The position numbers and the translations under genes are program-made. A stretch of DNA of 11,925 bases from Clostridia bacterium (GTDB taxonomy: Bacteria; Bacillota; Clostridia; Christensenellales; Aristaeellaceae), in NCBI GenBank assembly GCA_016295665.1, contig JAEDKS010000066.1:1-11925 (forward strand), in the 5' to 3' direction. Position 1 is the first letter of the stretch. Each line of letters begins with the position of its first letter. Below, one piece after another: positions 1 to 5,543 of the stretch. The notes below the pieces were generated by a model. That model was given only the letters and a program-made list of their open reading frames with translations. It ran no database searches and was not told the DNA's origin.

Positions 1-468
1 CCCATGCCAGCTGTTCTCCTTGGGAATGGACACGGAGCCGGGGTTCATGCACACGCACACCGCCCCCTCATGGCAGATGGGCACATGGGTATGTCCGTAG
101 AGCAGGATGTCGCCGGGCTGCAGGGGCGGCAGCTGCTGCTCATTGAAGTGGTGTCCGTGGGTCAGGTACATCAGCCGCTCCCCCACCGGCAGCACGGCAT
201 AGTCCGCCAGGATGGGAAAGGGCAGCACCATCTGATCCACCTCGGTGTCGCAGTTGCCCCGGACGCAGAGGATGCGGTCGGCAAGGGGCGACAGCAGGGC
301 GATGACCTCCTTGGGGGCATAGCCCTCCGGCAGGTCGTTGCGGGGGCCATGGTAGAGGATGTCACCGAGCAGCACCAGCCGGTCGGCCCCCTCCCGCGCC
401 AGGGCCTCCAGCAGCCGGCGGCACCAGAAGGCGCTGCCGTGCAGATCGGACGCAATCAGGAATTTCAT
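1..468 (-). CDS. yfcE: YfcE-type metallophosphoesterase, C-terminus cut by window edge
   Basis: Calcineurin-like metallophosphoesterase of the YfcE phosphodiesterase family, a cytoplasmic enzyme that hydrolyses phosphodiesters with two bound metal ions; the physiological substrate is unsettled. All the metal-binding blocks are visible: DLH at residues 8-10, GD at 35-36, GNCD at 71-74, a THGH block at 103-106 and GHTH at 125-128. The family's late block MNPGSVSIPKEN is at 141-152. The frame is open for 156 codons to the window edge, so about 20-30 C-terminal residues of the usual ~180 are missing. The ATG is preceded by a GGGAGG-like ribosome site (about 476-482). The gene starts 18 bases after the stop of the upstream GtrA-family gene and has no promoter of its own that I can see, so it is probably cotranscribed. 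Family assignment is firm; the cellular role is not. Confidence 0.92.
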   Translation of the reverse strand, partial: MKFLIASDLHGSAFWCRRLLEALAREGADRLVLLGDILYHGPRNDLPEGYAPKEVIALLSPLADRILCVRGNCDTEVDQMVLPFPILADYAVLPVGERLMYLTHGHHFNEQQLPPLQPGDILLYGHTHVPICHEGAVCVCMNPGSVSIPKENSWHG

Positions 469-486
469 GGACAAGCCTCCCCTCGT

Positions 487-921
487 TCAGTAAACCAGCG
501 CCTTCTGGAACAGATAGCTGAGAAAGAACAGCGCCACGTCCACCGGAATCTTGACGATCACCTCCGGGATCGCGCCGCCCGCCAGCGCCAGGATGCCCCA
601 GACCAGCAGCGCCGATGCCGCCAGCTTCACCACGGTCATGATGAAAAACAGCGTGGCAGCCCGGCGATGGTCGGCATGGCTCCTGAAAACAAGGCGGTAG
701 TTGATGAGGTAGTTATAGGCCGCCGAGGCGATGCGCGCCACCACCGTGCACAGGACGGTGTACCACGCAAGGCCGCTGTTCCGCAGCAGCTCACAGCCCA
801 GCGTGAACAGGCCCAGGTCGATAACGCTGGCGGTCATCGAGGACGCGGCGAACTTGAGAAACACCGTCCGGAATCGACCGGCGCGGGACGGGCCGGGGGC
901 GGTCTGGCTGGGTTCCGTCAT
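487..921 (-). CDS. GtrA-family small membrane protein
   Basis: A 144-residue protein with four hydrophobic segments at about 20-45, 52-72, 88-114 and 119-139, the layout of the GtrA family. The family's conserved stretch before the third helix is recognisable as NYLINYRLVF at 70-79. GtrA proteins are membrane partners of glycosyltransferases and are thought to move lipid-linked sugars, or otherwise support modification of cell-surface polysaccharide or teichoic acid; no glycosyltransferase is present in this window, so the partner is unknown. The first ~18 residues are polar and rich in Pro, Ser and Arg. The ATG at 919-921 has an AGGAGG site seven bases upstream and lies about 23 bases after the predicted transcription start. 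The phosphoesterase gene follows 18 bases downstream in the same unit. Family call is strong; function is inferred from the family. Confidence 0.88.
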   Translation of the reverse strand: MTEPSQTAPGPSRAGRFRTVFLKFAASSMTASVIDLGLFTLGCELLRNSGLAWYTVLCTVVARIASAAYNYLINYRLVFRSHADHRRAATLFFIMTVVKLAASALLVWGILALAGGAIPEVIVKIPVDVALFFLSYLFQKALVY

Positions 922-950
922 GAAATCCCTCCTGCACAGATGATAACAGC

Positions 951-979
951 ATTATAAACCCGACCGGGCCATCCGTCAA
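951..979 (-). promoter_or_regulatory. Sigma-A type promoter for the gtrA-yfcE unit
   Basis: On the minus strand a TTGACG -35 (974-979) and a perfect TATAAT -10 (951-956) are separated by 17 bases, 11 of 12 consensus positions matching. Transcription would start near 944, leaving a leader of about 20 bases that holds the AGGAGG site of the GtrA-family gene. The same AT-rich core reads TATAAA on the plus strand (953-958), but without a recognisable plus-strand -35. Confidence 0.82.
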
Positions 980-1003
980 GCACACCATGCGCCTCCGACG
1001 CCC

Positions 1004-1091
1004 TCGCAGGTTCCGCTTTCCTTCCTGCGGCATAAGTTGTTGCTGACGGCAGGGCTGATGCTTCCTGAACAGAACCTGCCCGGAAAGGAAG
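1004..1091 (+). promoter_or_regulatory. Possible structured leader of the ABC importer operon
   Basis: Three short stems can be drawn by eye in the untranslated stretch ahead of the importer ATPase. They are 1004-1010 with 1024-1030 (7 bp, one wobble), 1048-1053 with 1075-1080 (6 bp, GC-rich), and 1061-1066 with 1086-1091 (6 bp). The last would bury the AAGGAAG ribosome site (1085-1091). The second and third interlock and cannot form together as a simple fold. A second copy of the anti-ribosome-site sequence CTTCCT lies at 1021-1026. A 19-codon reading frame at 987-1046 lies just before the second stem. It does not match the TPP or guanidine riboswitch consensus as I know them. No convincing plus-strand promoter was found in 922-1097, so the transcript's 5' end is unknown. 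Confidence 0.22.
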
Positions 1092-1097
1092 TGGACC

Positions 1098-1868
1098 ATG
1101 CCGGGGAATGAATACCTCCGCGTCCTCCACCTGTCCAAGACCTACGGAGCAGGCCAGGAGGCCACCCATGCCATCCAGGACATCTCCTTCACCGTGGACA
1201 GGGGGCGGTTTCTCTCCATCCTCGGGCCCAGCGGCTGCGGCAAATCAACGCTGTTCAACATCATGGCGGGGCTGCTGTCCCCCACCGGGGGCAACGTGCT
1301 GCTGAACGGCGAATCCATCGTGGGCAAGCCGGGGCACGTGGGCTATATGCTCCAGCGGGATCTGCTGCTGCCCTGGCGCACCATCGAGGACAACGTGATG
1401 CTGGCCCAGACCCTGCGGGGCGTGCCCAGGCGCCAGGTTCGGCCCCGGGCCCGGGCGCTGATGCAGAAATGCGGTCTGGCGGGCGACGGGGACAGATACC
1501 CCGACCAGCTGTCCGGCGGTATGCGGCAGCGAGCAGCGCTGATCCGCACGCTGCTGACGGACAAGGACGTGCTGCTGCTGGATGAGCCCTTCGGCGCGCT
1601 GGATGCCATCACCCGGGGAAAGCTGCAGCAGATGCTCATGACACTCTGGGAGGAGAACCACAAGACCATCCTCTTTGTGACCCATGACATCGAGGAAGCG
1701 CTGCTGCTGTCCGACGAGGTGCTGGTGCTGTCCCATCGCCCGGGGCAGGTGCTGGAGCATCTGACCGTAGAGCTGCCCAGACCGCGCCGGAGTGACATCA
1801 TGTTTACATCCGAGTTTCTGCGTCTGCGCAGCCATCTGAGCGACATGCTGACCCGGGAGGTGACCTGA
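1098..1868 (+). CDS. NitT/TauT-type ABC importer, ATP-binding protein
   Basis: A 256-residue ATPase of the nitrate/sulfonate/taurine class of ABC importers (relatives SsuB, TauB), which powers uptake from the cytoplasmic face of the membrane. Motifs are intact: Walker A GPSGCGKST at 43-51, Q-loop glutamine 86 followed by the LLPWRT stretch typical of this subfamily, signature LSGGM at 138-142, Walker B VLLLDEP at 158-164 with catalytic Glu 163, and switch His 196 in FVTHD. Length is normal for the family. The ATG follows an AAGGAAG site with six bases between. The permease gene begins one base after the stop and the binding-protein gene follows, so the three form a complete importer operon. 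The substrate cannot be read from the ATPase; sulfonates, nitrate, thiamine precursors or other small solutes are all possible for this class. Confidence 0.93.
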   Translation: MPGNEYLRVLHLSKTYGAGQEATHAIQDISFTVDRGRFLSILGPSGCGKSTLFNIMAGLLSPTGGNVLLNGESIVGKPGHVGYMLQRDLLLPWRTIEDNVMLAQTLRGVPRRQVRPRARALMQKCGLAGDGDRYPDQLSGGMRQRAALIRTLLTDKDVLLLDEPFGALDAITRGKLQQMLMTLWEENHKTILFVTHDIEEALLLSDEVLVLSHRPGQVLEHLTVELPRPRRSDIMFTSEFLRLRSHLSDMLTREVT

Positions 1869-1869
1869 C

Positions 1870-2703
1870 ATGAGCAAAAAAACCGCTGGCCTGCCCGCCG
1901 GTGTGATGGAGGTGCGGCCTCCTGCCCGATGGCTGGTGGCGCTGGGGCGGTGGGGTGTACTGGTGCTGCTGCTGGGGCTCTGGGAGGTGGGCGGCAGGTT
2001 CGGGCTGATCGACCGGTTCTACTTCTCCTGCCCCTCGGAGATCGTACAGACTGCCATCACCAAATGGAACACCGGCGATCTGGGGCGGGACATCGCCTAC
2101 ACCGCCACCTCCACGCTGCTGGGCTTTTTCCTTGGCACGGCGGTGGGCACCTGCATCGGGCTGCTTTTCTGGTTCAGCCGCAGCGCCGCCCGCATCGCCG
2201 ACCCCTGGCTCATCGTCATCAACGCCCTGCCCAAGCTGGCGCTGGCACCCATTCTGGTCATTCTGTTCGGCATCGGCTTCAGCACGAAGGTGGTGCTGGC
2301 CTTCCTGATGACCGTGGTGGTGGCTGCCATGTCCGCCTCCGGCGGCGTGGCGAGCGTGGATCCGGCGCTGACGTCGCTGTTCTACTCGCTGAAGGCGGGC
2401 CGGCTGAAAATCTTCCTGCACCTGGTGGTGCCCTCCGCCATGCGCTCGGTGACCACGGGGCTGCGGGTCAACATCGGGCTGAGCATGGCGGGCACCATCG
2501 TGGGCGAATTTGTGGCATCGGACAGGGGCCTCGGACGTATGATTGTCTACGCGGGCACCACCTTCGACCTGAAGCTGGTGTGGGTGGGCGTCACGGTGCT
2601 GAGCCTGCTGTCTCTGGCGATGTATCTGGGCGTGGTGGGGCTGGAAAAGCTGCTTGACCGCATCTGGGCACCGGCGGGAAGGCAGCAGGGCACCCCGTCG
2701 TGA
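1870..2703 (+). CDS. NitT/TauT-type ABC importer, permease
   Basis: A 277-residue integral membrane protein of the binding-protein-dependent transport permease family (SsuC/TauC-like). After a ~20-residue polar N-terminus there are about six hydrophobic segments, the first at roughly 27-45. The cytoplasmic coupling loop that contacts the ATPase is visible at about 173-189 (SLKAGRLKIFLHLVVPSAM), with the spacing of the family's EAA loop, although the EAA letters themselves are not kept. The stretch IVGEFVASDRGLGRMI at 210-224 is also typical. The ATG lies one base after the ATPase stop, with a GGGAGGTGA ribosome site (1855-1863) inside the end of the ATPase gene, so translation is probably coupled. 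It presumably works as a homodimer with two ATPase subunits and the downstream binding protein. Confidence 0.92.
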   Translation: MSKKTAGLPAGVMEVRPPARWLVALGRWGVLVLLLGLWEVGGRFGLIDRFYFSCPSEIVQTAITKWNTGDLGRDIAYTATSTLLGFFLGTAVGTCIGLLFWFSRSAARIADPWLIVINALPKLALAPILVILFGIGFSTKVVLAFLMTVVVAAMSASGGVASVDPALTSLFYSLKAGRLKIFLHLVVPSAMRSVTTGLRVNIGLSMAGTIVGEFVASDRGLGRMIVYAGTTFDLKLVWVGVTVLSLLSLAMYLGVVGLEKLLDRIWAPAGRQQGTPS

Positions 2704-2730
2704 CCTGCGTGGAAAAAGGAGGGCTTGTTC

Positions 2731-3747
2731 ATGAATCGTTTGCTTGCCGCACTGCTGGCGCTGTCGCTTCTGTGCTGCATCCTGCCCGCCGCGGCGGAGG
2801 AGGCGGAGGCGCAGCCGCTGAAGAAGCTGGTCGTGGCGGAGCCGGTGCATCTGATCGGCTACCTGCCGCTGTATGCCGCCATCCATGAGGGCTACTTCGC
2901 CGAGGAGGGACTGGACGTGACGGTGGTGCAGGCCACCGGCGGCGCCCATGTGACCGCCGTGGTCAGCGGGGACGCCTTCGCGGTCATCGGTGGCGTGGAT
3001 TCCAACGCCCTGGCCAATCGCGGCTCCGGCGATCCCATCCTGGGCATCGTCAACTGCGTGAACCGGGCGAATGTGTACCTGTTTGCCCGCACGGGGCTGG
3101 CGCCCGAATCGGACAGCGTGGCGGACATGACGGACTTTCTGCGGGGCAAGAGCATCGTGGCGGGGCGCTACGGCGGCTCCCCCAACCTGCTCACCCGCTA
3201 CCTGCTCATCACCTGCGGACTTGATCCCGACAGGGACGTGACGCTGGTGGAGAACGCCGACGCCTCCACGGTGACCGCCATGCTTCAGCACGGTCAGGGC
3301 GACATCGGCAACGGCGGAGAGCCGCAGATCAGCGAGGGCATCACCGCCGGCATCTGGGAGGAGCCCTTCGTGAAGTTCCCGGATCTGGGCGACTACGCCT
3401 ACTCCGTGCTGGGCGTGAAGCGCTCCACCATCGAGAACGACCCGGAGACCTGCGAGCGCTTCGTCCGCGCCATGCTGCGCGCACTGAAGGCCGTGCAGGA
3501 GGATCATGAGATGGCGGCCCGGGTGCTGGCGCTGGAGTTCTCCACGCTTTCGGAGGAGGGACGGCAGGCCGCGCTGGACCGCGCCTACGAGGACGCGCTC
3601 TGGAGTCCCGACGGCTTCATCTCGGAGGACGCGGTGAACATGACCATGACCGTCCTGCGCGCCTCCGGGCTGTTCGAGGGGGACTACGGCTGGGAGGACG
3701 CGGTGGATATGCGCTTCGTGGAGGCGCTGCACGCTGCCGGTGAATGA
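2731..3747 (+). CDS. NMT1/SsuA-like periplasmic-type solute-binding protein
   Basis: A 338-residue secreted binding protein of the NMT1/THI5-like, SsuA-type fold. It delivers the solute to the permease encoded just upstream. Residues 1-22 form a signal peptide with a short hydrophobic core ending PAAA|EE, a good signal peptidase I site. The paired Cys 15-16 lie inside the core and are not preceded by a proper lipobox, so I see no lipid anchor. The mature protein begins with a charged linker, then the family's opening block at 33-61 (VVAEP, GYLPLYAA, GYFAEEGLDV). A second-lobe block follows at about 142-160 (VAGRYGGSPNLLTRYLL). I chose the ATG at 2731 because AAGGAGGG (2716-2723) is seven bases ahead; an in-frame TTG at 2725 would sit one base from that site. 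The gene is last in the importer operon. Ligand unknown. Confidence 0.9.
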   Translation: MNRLLAALLALSLLCCILPAAAEEAEAQPLKKLVVAEPVHLIGYLPLYAAIHEGYFAEEGLDVTVVQATGGAHVTAVVSGDAFAVIGGVDSNALANRGSGDPILGIVNCVNRANVYLFARTGLAPESDSVADMTDFLRGKSIVAGRYGGSPNLLTRYLLITCGLDPDRDVTLVENADASTVTAMLQHGQGDIGNGGEPQISEGITAGIWEEPFVKFPDLGDYAYSVLGVKRSTIENDPETCERFVRAMLRALKAVQEDHEMAARVLALEFSTLSEEGRQAALDRAYEDALWSPDGFISEDAVNMTMTVLRASGLFEGDYGWEDAVDMRFVEALHAAGE

Positions 3748-3775
3748 TCCCCACCCAGGCCCCAAAGCATGGATC

Positions 3776-3824
3776 AAAAGGCCGGGCGGCCCGCCTGTCA
3801 GATGCAGGTGCCGCCCGGCTTTTT
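3776..3824. terminator. Intrinsic terminator between convergent importer operon and galT
   Basis: A perfect 10-bp GC stem (3781-3790 with 3810-3819, GCCGGGCGGC and its complement) is extended inward by a CCTG/CAGG pair of arms. It is followed by five T on the plus strand and preceded by AAAA at 3776-3779. The plus-strand hairpin lies 33 bases after the binding-protein stop. Read on the minus strand it ends in CTTTT and lies about 60 bases beyond the galT stop, so it can plausibly serve both convergent units. Confidence 0.88.
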
Positions 3825-3880
3825 CCGTGATGTTTACAGATTTTTCATGAATCGCCTGGATTTGTTCATTTCCGGTTCAA

Positions 3881-5416
3881 TCAGGCGCGGTATCCTACAG
3901 AAGCAAGGAAGCGCAGCATGCCCTGCAGGCCCCGCTCGTCCTGCTTGTAGACGCCGGCGTCCGCCAGCACCTGCGCACAGACCGCCGCCACCTCCTGCCG
4001 CAGCAGCGCCCGGGCCTCCTCGTGGGACGCGCACAGCCCCTTCCGCGATGCGATCTCCGACACCCAGTCAAAGTGCTTGGCGGTGGGATCCTCCTCGCCG
4101 GGGCGCGTCATGGGACGCTCGCCGGTCAGGTAGTCCTCCAGCAGCGCCAGCTCGCCCTTCAGTCGACCGGGCAGAATGAACAGGCCCATGACCTCAATCA
4201 GGCCGATATTCTCCTTCTTGATGTGGTGCAGCGGGGCATGGGGATGGAAGATGCCCAGGGGATGCTCCGGGCTGGTGCGGTTGTTCCGCAGCACCAGCGT
4301 CAGGGTATAGGTATCGCCCGTCCTGCGCAGGATGGGGGTGATGGTGTTGTGGGGCGTGCCCTCGGTCTCCGCCAGCACGTCGCAGGCAGGATCGCTCCAG
4401 GCGCGCCAGGCGTTCAGCACCCGCTCCGCCTCGTCCATGAGGGGCGCCGCCTCGGTGCCCGTCAGCCGGATGGCGGACATGGGCCAGTCCACGATGGACG
4501 CTGCCACCTGTGCCTGCGGCCCGGTGAGCCTCAGCTTCTCCCCCGCCTTGTCCATGGGGAAGGCATAGTTGCCGCCCTGGAAGTGATCGTGGTTCAGGAT
4601 GGAGCCGCCCACGATGGGCAGATCGGCGTTGCTGCCGAGGAAGTAGTGCGGGAACTGCTCCACGAAGGCAAACAGCCGCTCAAAGGTGCCGCGATCCACC
4701 TTCATGTTCACATGCTGGCTGTTGAACACGATGCAGTGCTCCGGATAGTAGGCGTAGGGCGAGTACTGCAGATACCAGTCCGCCCCCGCCAGCTTCAGGG
4801 GCACGATGCGGTGGTTCTGCCGGGCCGGGAAGCGGGCGTTGCCCGCGTAGCCGGGGTTCTCCACGCACAGCATGCAACGGGGATAGCCCACGCTGGGCGC
4901 GTTCTTGAGCCGGGCGATCTCCTTGGGATCCTTCTCCGGCTTGCTCAGGTTGATGGTGATCTCCAGTTCGCCCGCCGGGCTGTCCGCGAAGTAGCGGATG
5001 TTCTGGGCGATGGCATCCACCTTGATGTAGTCGCAGGCGCGGCACAGCTCGTAGAAGTACCGGGTCGCCGCCTCCGCGCCCTCCTGCTCCCGCAGGCGCA
5101 GGAACGTCTCGCGCACCGCCCGGGGCGACGGCGTCAGCAGGCCCATCAGCCGGGCGGAGAACAGGTCGCGGGCGTACTGCATATCCTCGATGATGCCGCG
5201 CTCCACCGCCACGTCGCACAGCTGCTGCAGCAGCGGGGTCGCAGTGGGCAGCTCCTCCTGCGGGGCAGCGGCGGTCTCATCGGGCGCGTCAAGGCGCAGG
5301 GCATCCAGAAGCAGGTTGCGGTAATAGGGAACATCGATCGCCTCGATCAGCTGCTTGCGCACCGCGAAGCGCAGCAGCCGCTCCAGCAGGGAGGAGGTTT
5401 GTACTGAACAGTCCAT
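3881..5416 (-). CDS. galT: UDP-glucose--hexose-1-phosphate uridylyltransferase, Firmicutes-type
   Basis: Cytoplasmic Leloir-pathway enzyme that exchanges UMP between UDP-glucose and galactose-1-phosphate, giving UDP-galactose and glucose-1-phosphate. It belongs to the second GalT class found in Firmicutes and bifidobacteria. Its 511 residues suit that class, which is much longer than the ~350-residue E. coli type. The diagnostic block is at 270-282 (GGSILNHDHFQGG), followed by FHPHAPLHHIKKENIGLIEV at 390-409. Other family stretches are YPRCMLC at 178-184 and FNSQHVNMKV at 231-240. The ATG is preceded by a GAGG site about eight bases upstream. It is transcribed alone from a consensus promoter at 5498-5526, leaving a leader of about 75 bases. 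No galK, galE or sugar transporter is in the window. Members of the class can also act on other hexose-1-phosphates, so the sugar is assumed. Confidence 0.95.
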   Translation of the reverse strand: MDCSVQTSSLLERLLRFAVRKQLIEAIDVPYYRNLLLDALRLDAPDETAAAPQEELPTATPLLQQLCDVAVERGIIEDMQYARDLFSARLMGLLTPSPRAVRETFLRLREQEGAEAATRYFYELCRACDYIKVDAIAQNIRYFADSPAGELEITINLSKPEKDPKEIARLKNAPSVGYPRCMLCVENPGYAGNARFPARQNHRIVPLKLAGADWYLQYSPYAYYPEHCIVFNSQHVNMKVDRGTFERLFAFVEQFPHYFLGSNADLPIVGGSILNHDHFQGGNYAFPMDKAGEKLRLTGPQAQVAASIVDWPMSAIRLTGTEAAPLMDEAERVLNAWRAWSDPACDVLAETEGTPHNTITPILRRTGDTYTLTLVLRNNRTSPEHPLGIFHPHAPLHHIKKENIGLIEVMGLFILPGRLKGELALLEDYLTGERPMTRPGEEDPTAKHFDWVSEIASRKGLCASHEEARALLRQEVAAVCAQVLADAGVYKQDERGLQGMLRFLASVGYRA

Positions 5417-5454
5417 GCCGATTACCTCACTTTACAGGTCTGGTTGGGCTTGCT

Positions 5455-5489
5455 CTGAAAAATGTGCGTGAAACGATTGCTTTTTTCAG
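5455..5489. repeat. 8-bp inverted repeat in the galT-ftsH intergenic region
   Basis: CTGAAAAA at 5455-5462 is mirrored exactly by TTTTTCAG at 5482-5489, with 19 bases between. The right arm touches the last base of the ftsH -35 (5477-5482) and falls just inside the predicted start of the galT transcript (about 5491). It could be a two-half-site operator for a dimeric regulator or a weak AU-rich hairpin in the galT leader. It could also be chance in an AT-rich stretch. Confidence 0.4.
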
Positions 5490-5505
5490 ACAAAGCTATT
5501 ATAAT
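5477..5505 (+). promoter_or_regulatory. Predicted ftsH promoter
   Basis: TTGCTT (5477-5482) and a perfect TATAAT (5500-5505) are separated by 17 bases. The start would be near 5512, giving a leader of about 32 bases with AAAGGAGG in it. The -35 matches only three of six consensus positions, so this looks weaker than the oppositely directed galT promoter with which it shares -10 bases. Confidence 0.65.
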
Positions 5506-5526
5506 CAAAAGCACATTCGGTGTCAA
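5498..5526 (-). promoter_or_regulatory. Consensus sigma-A promoter of galT
   Basis: On the minus strand a perfect TTGACA (5521-5526) and a perfect TATAAT (5498-5503) are separated by 17 bases, a 12 of 12 match. Transcription would begin near 5491. Its -10 overlaps four bases of the ftsH -10, and its -35 lies in the ftsH leader just ahead of the ftsH ribosome site. Confidence 0.85.
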
Positions 5527-5543
5527 TCGAAAAGGAGGAACGT

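Noticed and set aside
1004..1097. Known riboswitch (TPP or guanidine class) ahead of the importer
   Set aside because: The conserved motifs of those classes, such as the TPP CTGAGA core, are absent; only short stems remain.
2725..2730. TTG start for the binding protein two codons before the ATG
   Set aside because: It would be one base from the AAGGAGGG site, while the ATG at 2731 has a seven-base spacing.
1804..3777. Very long open frames on the strand opposite the importer, also opposite galT (4022-5407), ftsH (5523-7469) and the first exporter gene (7351-9243)
   Set aside because: They mirror real genes with clear motifs on the other strand, lack recognisable domains, are rich in His, Gln, Arg and Gly, and arise because GC-rich third positions remove stop codons from the antisense frames.
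3834..4179. Small open frames overlapping the start of the terminator region and the 3' end of galT (plus 3769-4179, minus 3834-4034)
   Set aside because: Both overlap galT or the terminator, are low-complexity in Pro, Arg, Ala and Gly, and have no suitable ribosome site.
5463..5481. CcpA/LacI-type operator between the arms of the inverted repeat (GAAACGATTGC core)
   Set aside because: It is one base short of the catabolite-response consensus spacing and its two halves mismatch at several positions.
5520..5543. GTG start for ftsH eight codons upstream of the ATG
   Set aside because: It has no ribosome site, lies next to the predicted transcription start and inside the galT promoter spacer; the ATG at 5544 has AAAGGAGG at ideal distance.
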